Assembly: GCA_900095095.1 (NCBI GenBank)
Contig: FMBT01000320.1
Span: 124,001-188,000, forward strand
Reading direction: 5' to 3'
From: Fragilariopsis cylindrus CCMP1102
Taxonomy: Eukaryota > Bacillariophyta > Bacillariophyceae > Bacillariales > Bacillariaceae
Length of the DNA stretch: 64,000 bases
The notes under the pieces are model-generated. The model was not told where the DNA came from and searched no databases. It saw nothing but the letters and a program-made list of their open reading frames with translations. This document shows positions 20,865-31,253 of this stretch, piece after piece. How positions within the stretch are numbered: position 1 is the stretch's first letter; the number at the start of each line of letters is the position of its first letter. The position numbers and the translations under genes are program-made.

Positions 20865-21171
20865 CGATAATAATACCAGTAGGGAATTCGATGATGTTTT
20901 TGACGACGATCTGCCATATTCAGTTAATCATCATACGGTGAATAATACCAGTAGGGAATTCGATGATGTTTTTGACGACGATATGCCATTTTCAGTTAAT
21001 TATCATACGGTGAATCACGATCATAACAATATTGCACAAAGAGGTAACGTTGATAGTGTTAGTACTCTACCTTTTGATAATATGTTAGAAGAACATAATG
21101 CTTATGCATTTCTTAATATGGATGTTACATGTAAAAAACAACGATGCAATCACATGCAATGTTTATGGTGA
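18332..21171 (+). CDS. CRAL-TRIO-like / DUF6824-type two-domain protein, four exons
   Basis: Exons are 18332-19069, 19442-19790, 19928-20284 and 20489-21171; all introns are GT-AG and phases agree, giving 708 aa. The start is the ATG before SEVARHQ, since upstream sequence is microsatellite. Domain 1 (about 135-400) has FRLIFLRCEIFNTKKAAVRI, TILLSDFDTKGLKLLKTG and LPGRDRSGRRV, then DDIDAQRKGAAYVFW: the pattern of diatom CRAL-TRIO-like lipid-binding proteins. Domain 2 (about 450-570) has DILFGRGWVIVNH, PGNAVFRNL, REKTLIAWSIV, GWWFEV and ARQKVSIGFRDIRK. This is the DUF6824 signature, and the PGN motif is joined exactly across intron 3. A poly-Asn tract and a perfect-length 24-residue duplication follow. 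Exon 2 could instead begin at 19472. Function unknown; nuclear or membrane-lipid regulation is conjecture. Confidence 0.82.
20869..21012 (+). repeat. 72-bp coding tandem duplication
   Basis: Two adjacent 72-bp copies (20869-20940 and 20941-21012) encode NNTSREFDDVFDDDLPYS-type units inside the last exon of the CRAL-TRIO/DUF6824 gene. They differ at only a few bases, so the duplication is recent. Confidence 0.9.
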
Positions 21172-22448
21172 TAACGATTCTAATAATAATGTTGCTGCTA
21201 GTGCTTCTAATAATGGTCATGGTAATAATGAAAACAACAACAATAATAGTAACAGTAATTTCACAAGCTGATTGATACTGTATACTATATATACTGTTTA
21301 CGCATAATATTATAACATTGGATTTTACTATCTATCTAGGCCATCATCTATTTATGTCTACCTTTTACACAATACAATACCGTCTTCTCGTTGTGCCCGT
21401 CTTGTCTTTTTATGTCTCTCTCTTACTCTCTCAACAATCAACGAGTGATAGATGTAGTTGTAGGACATTAGAAGTAGGGTATCACCTCTCTTTTTTCTGG
21501 TACTCTGCTATACTCATCTCTACTTTTACCGCTTTCGACATCCAAAATTTTGACAGATTCTTAATTGAATTTTATATCCGTTTATTCCCCCCTCGAAATT
21601 CCAATTTTTTCCTAGAAACCCATATCCCACCTATCAATCATACAGCCTTCCTATTAGTTTAGAATTTATTCTTTGTGATGCAGAAGGAGGATTTTGGTTG
21701 GTTATGATTTCGTATTGTGATTGGTTTGTGATACTTTACTTGGGAGGGTCCAACGAATTTAGTGGGGTAGAATGCTACACCACTCAAGGTGCTTTTTGAT
21801 GTCTCAAAAATCTAGACAGAAACGCTACAAACATCTTATATGTCGTGCACAATAATAGATGCCCACGACTTAGTAATAAATTCTAGGAGTGAGTCGACTC
21901 GAGTCTAGTCGCTCTTTCTTATATCTTTTCGGAACATCTCCCTAATGATGGACTTGTTAAAATACAAAAGCGGAGAAATGGAAAAATGCTAGTAGTACAC
22001 GGAAATGCGACTTCCAAATACCGTAGTATTGCCCGAGAGGTTACAGTTGTGATGCAGTCTTCATTCAATCATCAACAAATCATGCATGCGCTTGTCTCTT
22101 GTAAATCCACTGCGTATATCCTACAGTACTAGATGGTGTGTAGTACTAGTAGTCGTACATTAGCTACATTTAATGCCCACGAGGTCTGTTGCGATGCAGT
22201 CTTCATTCAATCATTCAATCAATCAGTAATAATGCATGCTCTGTACTACTGGTACTATTGCTAGTCTACAGCTATTGCTCGTACATTAATGTACTGTAAA
22301 AATTTTACGTTTTCTGTTTTCGAAACAACAGCTATTAGTCGTACATTATTATGGACTGCATTTTCTAACGTTTTCTTTCTTTGAAACAACATAAAATTCG
22401 ATTTAGAAATTTAAAACACACACACTAAAAACGCAGAAGACAATAAAA
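21172..22448. other. Intergenic region with a ~142-bp local duplication
   Basis: The phrase GATGCAGTCTTCATTCAATCA occurs at 22051 and again at 22193 with similar flanks. A second pair (AGCTATTGCTCGTACATTA / AGCTATTAGTCGTACATTA, then ACGTTTTCT...GAAACAAC) lies at 22270-22390. The 114-codon frame at 21318-21662 lacks any recognisable motif and I do not call it. Confidence 0.4.
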
Positions 22449-22694
22449 ATGGCGACAATCAATGCACCACAAACAACTTCCACACTACTGTGTACATCAC
22501 CAAACAATACGATGTATGAGTGTACAAGCTCAAGCTCAAATATGATGTACGGCAGCTGTAGTAATGGCGGACTTCCTTACATTTCACCCTTCCGATTCTA
22601 TACGCAATCATCAACACGTTTCTCAAATGATGGAACATTTGATGTCAAATACGATGTTGTATTTTCTTCCAGTGTGACAAGTCATGCAGCATGA
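22449..22694 (+). CDS. Small ORF, possible gene
   Basis: 81 codons starting at an ATG in good context (caataaaaATGGCG). The product is Ser/Thr/Asn-rich with four Cys and several Tyr (MYECTSSSSNMMYGSCSNGG ...), and composition is more protein-like than the surrounding AT-rich DNA. It has no signal peptide or family match that I recognise. It may be a small host gene or chance. Confidence 0.3.
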   Translation: MATINAPQTTSTLLCTSPNNTMYECTSSSSNMMYGSCSNGGLPYISPFRFYTQSSTRFSNDGTFDVKYDVVFSSSVTSHAA

Positions 22695-22969
22695 ATGGGA
22701 TCGTATCACGATGCTACCAAAACGAAATACAATGGGATACAAATTACATAGTTTCATCATTCAAATCAATCACTACTCGCCATGTAAATATAAATATGAA
22801 TAATGATGGTTTTACTGAACACAATAGTAAACAGCAGGGATATATATATAATAAATTAGAAAGAACAAATAATTAGATACGATTTTTAAAATATCACCTG
22901 CTCTACTATGGTTGTTAGAACTACATTATATAGTACTACATAGTTCGACATTTGATCCTGTACTCCTCT

Positions 22970-23020
22970 ACTAGCTGCTAGCTGCTAGCTACTAGCTACT
23001 AGCTACTAGCTACTAGCTAC
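22970..23020. repeat. GCTAGCTACTA-type tandem repeat
   Basis: Tandem TAGCTAC units, seven-base period, giving a run of overlapping AGCT palindromes. Confidence 0.85.
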
Positions 23021-23626
23021 TACTTTACTGCTAAACTACATAAAATCATATTCTTTCTTGATGACTGATTTCTTCCCTTACCCTTGTACTTTAATGCACT
23101 AAAACTGCAGCTCGACAGAAAGATGCATGCATCTTACTGCCCGTGATGCTTCGATCTTTTGGTTATCAAGTCAACGCTAATCTGTCATGTGTGATCGATA
23201 TTGTGTTTGGAAAAATTCAATTCTATCAATTCGTTACAGCCAAAGTGGTTCGGTAAAACTTATAGTTTTATTTACGAATAATAGTAAGACCGCACTGAAG
23301 AAAGCGGATGATCTCCAGTCCAAAGGGATGCTGGTCGAAGTGATGATTAAGCTTAGCTTTCTTTTGATATTTAACGTTTAATGTACAAACTGACATAAGT
23401 CGCGTTACAGCAACGAATGATGTGATGGAAACACTCCTCATATTTTTACTGCTTGCGCGCATTATCAAGACGACGAATTGGAGTAAACCTCAACGATTGA
23501 AGAGCTTATATAGTTTTCTGTATTAAGCCTATTAAGGTTGAGGAAAAAGTGATGAGAAATTTGATATTGATTTGTAGTGATTATGATTTTTTTTGAATGT
23601 TTTTTGATGGTTGTTACAGTAGATCA

Positions 23627-23650
23627 TACATACATACATACATACATACA
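23627..23650. repeat. (CATA)n microsatellite
   Basis: Six perfect tetramer units, followed closely by a poly(A) tract. Confidence 0.9.
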
Positions 23651-24544
23651 GTCGTATATTAAAAAAAAAATCAGTAATATATTAATAGGACCTTTGCATA
23701 ACTAGTCCTACATATCTATTCTCATCTACCTACCGAACGGTATAAGATAATTTTTTTCTAATTCATTCAAAATGTTCTTTTAATAATAGAGCCACCTTAT
23801 GCTCATGCTTATGCCTATACTACTTATACCTAATTTTCATGCAATAAGCGACGACGTTGTCGTATGTAGTGCATGCTAGTTGGTTTTTTCTCCATCTGTC
23901 GTCAGCTAGAACTGCTTTTACAATGTTGGAACCATTCCTGTCGGAAGAGCAGGCAAGGACCATTCTGCATTGATCGTCATTATTGATCTCCATACTTCGC
24001 ATAGTAGCCAAAAACCAAAATAGAATCAGGAGAATTTGTATTACTATGCATCTAAAGGCATAAAAACTTCCATTGCTGTATTGCTACGTGTACTGCAAAT
24101 AATACAGTACCTATTGTTTATCAATCCTTAATGTTTCTTGCTGTCTGTTGAATCCTTCAATTCTACCTCTTTTTCTTCATAATTAGCAGCATGCAGCAGC
24201 AGCAGCAGTTGGAACTCTCTTTAATGGTGGACCATTTTTTGTATCATCATATACAGCATAAATACCATGAAGAATATTTGCAATCAGTTCACCCTTTATA
24301 GACCAACATTCTATCTCCATTGTGATAAATTATGTGCATTTGCATCTGGTTTGTATCGCCATCGCCATCAGGATCTTGATCTGCGTGTTGTTGATGATAC
24401 TCTTATTGGGCTTGCACTACCAGTATAAAAGACGATGATTATGATTATGACGACAAAGGAGCTGTAGTACAAAGAACCATCAAAAACACCATCGTCTTCG
24501 CTGTCATCCTCCTCATAGTAGTTATGATTCGTTACTGTACGTTT

Positions 24545-25775
24545 TTGGTGTTGTGTTACACTAGATCAGCCAATTAGCCAATTAGCCAATTAAAGTGGAC
24601 GGCAACGCGATGAACGAATAACGCATACTAGTGGAAAAGAAAAGAAAAAAGAACAAGCACAAGGAAAATCGACAAGAAAATGCTACGCACCATTGGTGTT
24701 GTTACACTAGATCAGCCGATTAGCCAATCAAAGTGAACGGCAACGCGACGCAACTGAGCTAAACTTACGATTGTACTGTTCTTTCGAAGAAAACAGTCAC
24801 GCTATCAAGCAACCCTAACTTAAATAATGATACAGACATGTATGGAATAGAAATTGCAGCAGAATGATCTACAAGGGGGAAAAGTTGACTATCATGAAAT
24901 CTAGTTTTTTTTTTAAAATGGCATCATTAGAATTACTAACCAAAAATTATGCTATAATATTATATTCTTATTTACAGTTACAGTTACAGTTACAGTAGAA
25001 TCAATAAAGTGTCACACAAACTCTCCAAGCTCACCATCATCTCCAATCAAGTCGTCAGAAACGACACTGGGATCTCGAAGTAGTGTATGTGAAGTTGATC
25101 CTTCAATAAGTGATTTGGCAGCAGTATCGTTGCTATTACTGTTACCATCACTATTTCTATTTCGGAGGATAAAGGAGAATCTCTTCTGTCCAATCCATGA
25201 TCGTCTGCGTCCTTGTATCATTTCCATTGCAACCTTTTCTTCTTCCTCCTGCTGCGGTTTTCCTTCTATCATCATAAATTCAAGTGATTTACGTCGTCGT
25301 TGTCGTGGTTCTACAAAAGATGATGTCCGTGGTTCATCAATCAGTGCTAATGATAACTCCTCGTTTTCGTTGTTTCCGTCATCGTTATCGTCATCGTTAT
25401 CGTCATTGTCATCGCTGTTATTCCTGTTTCCTCTTTCGCTGACTCCACTATTATCTGAATCGTCTAATGTTACTACTGTGTTTCCCTTCCGTTCCGCAAC
25501 TTCAATCATTTCCTTGATATCAGTTAACAATCCATCACCAATCATCATGATATATGATATAAGGGTGGTTTATTGCGCTATCAATCAACAACAATGATGA
25601 TGAGTACAAATTTGATGAAGGGTCTATGGCTGAAAAAGAATCGGCGAAATCAGCCAAAGTGGAAGTGACCGGCAACGCGACGATGAATTGTTGGTGTTGT
25701 TACACTTACTTGATCAGCCAATTAGCCAATGAAAGTGAACCGCACACGAGACGACGAATAACGCATACAAAAAAT
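24545..25775 (+). repeat. Three dispersed copies of a ~75-bp repeat flanking the 25012 gene
   Basis: The order TGTTACAC, TAGATCAGCCAATTAGCCAA, AAGTG(G/A)ACGGCAACGCGA, CGAATAACGCATAC is seen at about 24549-24630, in part at 24698-24755, and again at 25691-25770. A fragment (CGGCAACGCGACGATGAATT) lies at 25671. Copies sit on both sides of the minus-strand gene, all in the same orientation. Confidence 0.75.
25012..25548 (-). CDS. Hypothetical acidic protein
   Basis: 178 aa starting at the ATG at 25546-25548 (a second Met follows at once). An N-terminal segment (GDGLLTDIKEMIEVAERKGNTVVTLDD) looks helical. It is followed by a long Asp/Asn tract, then RQRRRKSLEFMMIEGKP and GRRRSWIGQKRFSF; RRKS and RRRS resemble basophilic kinase sites. 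The C-terminus is Ser/Asp/Gly-rich. No family recognised. Composition fits the host genes. A sizeable frame also lies opposite, but it is a mirror of the low-complexity codons. Confidence 0.5.
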   Translation of the reverse strand: MMIGDGLLTDIKEMIEVAERKGNTVVTLDDSDNSGVSERGNRNNSDDNDDNDDDNDDGNNENEELSLALIDEPRTSSFVEPRQRRRKSLEFMMIEGKPQQEEEEKVAMEMIQGRRRSWIGQKRFSFILRNRNSDGNSNSNDTAAKSLIEGSTSHTLLRDPSVVSDDLIGDDGELGEFV

Positions 25776-26777
25776 ACAATATAAATGTAGTAATACGAGC
25801 AAGAAACGTGATTACCACGATCTATCGTGTGCGTAAAGATTGCTTGTGATAGGTGAAGTTCACACAAGATTACATACACACGTACTGTAGGACCCAAATT
25901 ATTATTTCATTCTTGCAGTCATTGTCCTAAACCATTCCTTAGAACTGTAACTGCCGTCTCATATTACACCCTCTGACGTGAACTACATTTTTAATTCCAT
26001 TACCAAGAGAATGTATGCGGTTTTGCAATCCTTCGGACGATGATGATAATTTTACAGCGGCCGCGATGAAAAAACTAAATTCACACAAGATTACACACAC
26101 ATGTACTGCCCCCTACGTCCGCGGAGGTACACGCAATCATCAGAATGCCTTTGCAATAAACATGTATGAAATTTATGACCATATCATTGGATGAAAAACT
26201 TATGTCAAAGCACGACCAGGGCACGAACCGCCACGTCACATAACAATCATTTTGATGCATGCATTATGTAAAATCACGACCTGACAATACCGTCGCGCCT
26301 AAAAAAACCCAACTTAGTCCTCCTACCTCACGGAGATTACATCGTCAAATGCCTGAGCAGTAAACATTTAACATTAAATCAATACCGTTTTGACGTCTCA
26401 TTAATTAAAACGCGACATAATACTCCAATTTTACGACCTAATGGGAATCAATTTCCTTCTTGTTTCGCCGCGAATCATAAGGGAATTTATGAATATTTTT
26501 AGCTGTATGCAGCATGCAAGACATTTTGAAATTAAATAGCCTGTAAATAAAGCACGCGATAAATTTCTGCTCGCCTAAACGATTTTGAGAGGAGGGGAAA
26601 ATTATTTATACCACACTATTACGGGCGACAAAAAAAAAAGCAAATCATCACATAAAAACAACCTCACATAATATTATTTATATACTGTAATATTATTATT
26701 CGTCTCACAAAAATAAAAACACTCCAACATTATAATAATAAAATACCAACAATTCAAACAACACCAAACCCCAAAAG
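25549..26777. other. Intergenic region upstream of the (Ala-Ser)n gene
   Basis: This contains a repeat copy near 25691, and near 25998-26050 a segment (CCATTACCAAGAGAATGTAT then CGGTTTTG) that recurs at about 28150. The last ~150 bases are very A-rich and are probably promoter/leader. No gene recognised. Confidence 0.4.
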
Positions 26778-27563
26778 ATGACTGCTTCTACTATTTCTAA
26801 CAACGATAAGGTTCGTGATGTTGAGTACGGTGAGGTCGTTGTTGACAACCAAGCATCGACAGCAGGTAACGTAACCAAAAAACTGAAATCAATGGTTACG
26901 GTATTGTCTCTTGTTGCTGTATTATTGATCGTCTGCCTTTCTGGTGTATCTGCCGCAGATCAACTCAAGGGTGGTGATACTACTCGAACTCTGATGGATG
27001 TATTAGCATACGATGAAGAACAAGTAGGAGAATATGGCCATAGTCGTAATCTTGCAGGATGCTTTGCTTCTGCCTCTGCTTCAGCCTCTGCTTCAGCATC
27101 TGCTTCGGCCTCTGCTTCTGCATCGGCTTCTGCATCGGCTTCTGCCTCGGCTTCTGCTTCTGCATCTGCATCTGCTTCGGCCTCTGCTTCGGCCTCGGCC
27201 TCTGCCTCGGCTTCTGCTTCGGCCTCTGCATCTGCCTCTGCCTCTGCATCTGCATCTGACTATGACGCTATCTATAAAGCTGCCTATGACGCTATCTATG
27301 ACGCTACCTCTGAGGTTGACTATGCCAAAGACTATGCCGAAGAGTATCTTTTTGAGTATGTTGCTACGTATGAGAAGAAGATGAAAAAGAAATCTATGAA
27401 CGGTTGCGGGGCCAGATACGGTGACACCGGCGTTTGTTCTGGAAACACCGCATGCACTAGATCAAAGCCGAATGCCATTCTCTATGGGGATTGTGAGTAT
27501 GAGTGTTGTGCATATGGTGAAAACCTTATCATTGATGATAGTGGTGCTAGTTGTGCGCCATAA
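26778..27563 (+). CDS. Membrane-anchored or secreted protein with 32 Ala-Ser dipeptides and a Cys-rich tail
   Basis: 261 aa, ATG preceded by an A-rich leader. Residues 1-38 are polar; 39-60 are hydrophobic (MVTVLSLVAVLLIVCLSGVSA), so this is a long signal peptide cleaved near VSA or a type II signal anchor. A spacer with a Cys is followed by 64 residues of uninterrupted (Ala-Ser) (codons 27066-27257). A Tyr/Asp/Ala helix-like region (YDAIYKAAYDAIYD ... YATYEKKMKKK) comes next. The C-terminus has seven Cys within about 50 residues (GCGARY, GVCSGNTAC, GDCEYECC, SCAP), suggesting a small disulphide-bonded module. I know no named family with this layout. A role as an extracellular or cell-wall/mucilage protein is inference. 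Frames on both strands and in other frames across the repeat are by-products. Confidence 0.75.
   Translation: MTASTISNNDKVRDVEYGEVVVDNQASTAGNVTKKLKSMVTVLSLVAVLLIVCLSGVSAADQLKGGDTTRTLMDVLAYDEEQVGEYGHSRNLAGCFASASASASASASASASASASASASASASASASASASASASASASASASASASASASASASASASDYDAIYKAAYDAIYDATSEVDYAKDYAEEYLFEYVATYEKKMKKKSMNGCGARYGDTGVCSGNTACTRSKPNAILYGDCEYECCAYGENLIIDDSGASCAP
27066..27257 (+). repeat. Coding GCNTCN hexanucleotide repeat (Ala-Ser)32
   Basis: 32 perfect Ala-Ser codon pairs. The third positions vary (GCC/GCT/GCA/GCG? mostly GCC, GCT, GCA with TCT, TCG, TCA), so the DNA is only a degenerate repeat while the protein repeat is exact. This pattern suggests selection on the dipeptide. Confidence 0.9.
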
Positions 27564-29205
27564 TAGTCAAGAACACTGAACGACGAGACAGACATAATAT
27601 TAAAAGACGAAATAATTAATTCCAAACTAAAAAACGAGAGAAAAAAAGAAGCTGAAACAAAAATATGATGATTTTAATAACTTATACAGTTTACATCATA
27701 AAATACTCTTCTATCTATGTAGTAATAGTAGCTGTTTCTTGTAGTATATCATTAATAGCCTGCTGTAATAGATAGATGGCCACGGACTCTAGCTAGGAGC
27801 TAACAGCTAGTACGCAGCTCCTATTCCGCAAGCCCTGCTACAGTTCTATAGCGGTGTTTTGGTAACAACAATATCATAATACACCATTATCTTGTACTAG
27901 TAGAACAAAAAAAGAAAAGACGGTTTAATAATGTTAAAATCGACGGACAATCTAACTAATCTGACGAGATCTGTTAATGTTTTAAATGTTATACTATAAT
28001 TTAACATCACGTATCGTTTGAATTTAACATCACGTATCGGTTAAATCGGCAAAAGTGTGACAGGTTAACTTCACGTTTCGCAATTGCGTGTAAGCCACAA
28101 TCCCGCCATTTTTATTGCCGGAACAATAAGTAACACAGTTGCTTTTAATACCATTACCAAGAGAATGTATACGGTTTTGTAATTCGGACGATGATGTTGA
28201 GAGCGAAGAATGTTTGTTTCACGCTAACAAACACACTAAAAGTGATACACTAGTACGGTAGTGCGTGTAGTGTATGTTTGCAAATACAGTACAGTACTAC
28301 TTACTTATATGGTAGTCGTAAGAGCAATTTTGATTTTTTTTTTGTTCTTTTTGCTTCATTTTCTTTGAAAAAAACTAATTAAATAAATAATTTCGCCTTT
28401 GTCGTAATCGAGATGGATGAAATAAAGTAAAAAGTACAGTACGGAAATATTGTTCTTCCGCGTATAAATGTAACGTTAGTGATTTGAAAATTGTATACAG
28501 TATTAATGGAATTTCGGTATATGAATAAAATTCGCTTTTCAACGGGCATATATGTACACAGTCTGTACTAGTATAAGTATTGCTTTTTAGTGATTTTTTT
28601 TTTTATTCTGACGACTAACTTAGTCAAGTAAGTCGAAGATCAATCAATCAATGAAGAAGAAATGAAAGCTTTAAACACGACTGAAAAATCATCCTTGATG
28701 CCGATGATATTGGTCAGCAAGCACCAGCACCATTCAAATTTAAAAAAATGCGCAATGCATTGAATAAATAAATCGAAGATCGTTAATAACAAGTAACTCA
28801 TCAGTTATGTTTTTTTGGTTTCTGAGAATGGTAATAATACTATCCAAGTACTTCCTCCAGCGAGCGCTAACGTGAATATCAATCCGTTTCGAACGAGACA
28901 AACTAACTAAGTTAAAGTACTTGTACAGTACAGTACACATTGCATTACAGTAGTACGTTTTCAATCTGAAGTTTTCACCAATACAAATACAATCAACCTT
29001 GTCTTTCTCTTCCCTGCGCTGCTGCTGTTGCTGTTGTTGTTGCCTGCTGCTGATATAGCATTACCATTAAATTAAAAGAACATCACAACTCAAAAATAAA
29101 AAGAGAGCGACTACACGACCACACAACTACAACTACCGCCGGATCTTTACTGTCTAAAAATCTTCCATTGACATCGACATTAATCGAGTGATAACTATAC
29201 ACAGT
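27564..29205. other. Intergenic region, no gene recognised
   Basis: It contains TTTAACATCACGTATCG repeated at about 28001 and 28023 with a third variant near 28065. A segment near 28147-28205 matches 25995-26050. GTACAGTACAGTAC motifs occur near 28284 and 28922, and a CTGCTGCTG-type run lies near 29018-29050. No convincing ORF. Confidence 0.4.
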
Positions 29206-29898
29206 ATGTCTATGTCTATTGATAATAAAGAGGATGATACTACTTCTTCTTCCTGTCATCATCATCTTGAACGTTTAAATAATGCCTCCAAAAATGCAAT
29301 TCAAATTGTGAATCGATTTGCAACTGTTGAACCACCATCAGCTACTGATCACGATGACAATGACAACATAAAAAATGGTAATGAAAATGACAATAATAAT
29401 CCATGGAGGAATCCAAAATTAATAGAAAAGGAATTAAATATTGTACGAAATGAATTAAATGAGGCATGGATGGAGTTAAGAAAGAACCAAAACAATAAAG
29501 GTAGTAGTCTTGAAAACGGTGACGACGCTGACGATGACGAGGAGATGGTATTATCCGACACTGAATTTCGTGTACAGTATATGGATATGATAACAGATGC
29601 ATTTGGTGATATATTAGATGAAATGAATAAAAAACAAGAAGAAAGCAATATTAATAGTGACGACACAAATTTTGATGTGGAAATATTAGTGGACTGTTTG
29701 CAATCCGGTATCGACTTTCTTGATCCAATCACAGAATATAAGAGACCAAGTTATTTTAATTCATTAGTATTACCACTTGATATTGATAATGATACTACAA
29801 TGAATGACGACGACGAAAACAAGAACAAGAATAATAATGAGCAACAACTGACAATACATCAAATGAAACAACGTTCATTAGGATATCTTACTTGTTGA
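29206..29898 (+). CDS. Hypothetical protein with a conserved-looking helical core (possible ribosome-assembly RSA3-like domain)
   Basis: 230 aa from the ATG at 29206 (cagtATGTCTATG). The frame extends a few codons further upstream without an ATG. Two predicted helical blocks: LERLNNASKNAIQIVNRF and LIEKELNIVRNELNEAWMELRK (coiled-coil-like, about 85-105). An acidic linker precedes the core YMDMITDAFGDILDEMNKKQ ... VEILVDCLQSGIDFLDP (about 125-180). The pattern 'TxxFxxxLDxx ... LxxxLxxGxxxF' faintly recalls the small ribosome-assembly RSA3 family, but the match is weak and from memory. The C-terminus is Asp/Asn/Gln-rich. Gene call is good; function unknown. Confidence 0.6.
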   Translation: MSMSIDNKEDDTTSSSCHHHLERLNNASKNAIQIVNRFATVEPPSATDHDDNDNIKNGNENDNNNPWRNPKLIEKELNIVRNELNEAWMELRKNQNNKGSSLENGDDADDDEEMVLSDTEFRVQYMDMITDAFGDILDEMNKKQEESNINSDDTNFDVEILVDCLQSGIDFLDPITEYKRPSYFNSLVLPLDIDNDTTMNDDDENKNKNNNEQQLTIHQMKQRSLGYLTC

Positions 29899-31253
29899 GT
29901 TATGCCAGTCTTAGTATTATTATTAGAGTTAAACTGATTTGAAGCAGAAGAAGAAGAGGCAGAAGTTCTTTTTCTTTTTTTCTCTATAGACATTTTTTAA
30001 TATTATTTTTTTTAAATGAACGTTAGCCTATAATACTGCGTGTGTTCTTTCTCTTAAAATTAAATTTAAAAAATTACATAAATGAGTACAAGTACATACA
30101 TTTTACACTCTTATATAGAATAGAATACTGTAGCTACTGCACACTGCCTCTCCTCTCTCGTTGACGTGACGTGACGTGAACGTGAAAAACGAATGATTGT
30201 GCGTCCGGGAGAGATATTTTGTCTGTGTGTGTGTGTGTATTGTATTGTACACGGATTGATTGATTGTTTGTACAGTAGTACCAAAAAAGTAATTCTTATC
30301 GACTGCACTGCATGTTGCATGTGCCTACATTATTATCTTGGTTTACTGTGCCGTAAAACAGTAACTTGCTACCCCTCCCCCCTTTTTTTTTTTTCTCCTC
30401 TGTCTTCAAACGTTGTTACTACTGCTACTGCTACTGCTACTAAATTTTGGAGGAGGTTGAAGGGAAACCATATTGAGGCGTTCCGTTCAAATGTGTGAGC
30501 CTACTGTACTGTACTGTACTGTACTAGTAGGAGTGTGAGATGCCAGGGAAGCCTATTTATCGGACTAAGATATATTGGTATTCTCTATCTACTGTAACAA
30601 CAGGTCAATATAAAACTTCCTATCTTGCTTCTGAAATATAGTATCATAAATGTGTCGTGGTGTATTTATACAGTACTAATATGATGTCTAAAGTGCCTAC
30701 TAGTATACAAGTACTATGCTACAGTAATAGGTAGGTCTCGTGACTCAATATATCTGATTCACGATACTCCTGTACTGTGATTTGGCGAGCAACGCACGAT
30801 TGAATCGCTTGTGAGTTGTTGTTCTTCTTTTGATTTCTTTTTTTCTTTTGATTTCATTCATCTATCTATTCTATCTTCACACACAATCTCTACCAGCTTC
30901 GTTACGTAGACTTTACTTACTCCTCACTGCCTTACTCGTCTCGTTCCCGCAACACCAACCTACCGTTGTTGTTCAGCCAACAATCAATCAATCAGTAGTG
31001 GTACAGTAGTAGTAGTATTTAGTCGAGTATCCATCAGCATGCATGTTCACAAAGTACGGTAGTACAGTAGTAGCAGAAGAAAAATAAGCAAATATTTCGA
31101 TCGCTCTCGTCGATCACGCTGTGTTGCTATATACACACACGCACAGGTCCAGTACAGTATCCTCACCTCACTACTGAACACACAGAAAGAGAAAAAAAGG
31201 GAAATATAAAAGAAGACGGACGTATTCGCATCGCATCGAGCAACTCATAAATA
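29899..31253. other. Intergenic region and leader of the 31254 gene
   Basis: It contains a TGACGTGACGTGAACGTGAA repeat near 30163-30186, a (GT)n near 30221-30240 and a five-fold GTACT run near 30500-30525. Short frames (30111-30320 minus, 30193-30498 plus) lie over these microsatellites and are not supported. Confidence 0.4.

Larger units (their letters stand above)
22695..25011. other. Intergenic region, mostly without recognisable genes
   Basis: It contains a CTAGCTACTAG tandem repeat (22970-23020), a CATA run (23627-23650), and a possible 45-codon minus-strand frame (24183-24320; starts MEIECWSIKGELIANI). Two copies of a short repeat with CTAGATCAGCC[AG]ATTAGCCAA lie near 24560 and 24710. 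None of the short frames is convincing. Confidence 0.35.

Noticed and set aside
21318-21662. 114-codon frame after the DUF6824 gene
   Set aside because: It is Leu/Ser/Tyr-rich from pyrimidine-rich DNA, has no motif or homologous feature, and lies in probable 3' intergenic sequence.
26980-27384. Three additional long frames overlapping the Ala-Ser region, one on the minus strand and two on the plus
   Set aside because: They exist only because a GCNTCN repeat is open in all frames. Their products are pure repeat (Gln-Arg/Lys, Leu-His or Cys-Phe types) without other support.
28848-28880. A segment resembling the foldback arm (TACTTCCTCCAGCGAGCGCTAACG)
   Set aside because: Only a short partial similarity to the arm at 11323; no inverted partner was found nearby.
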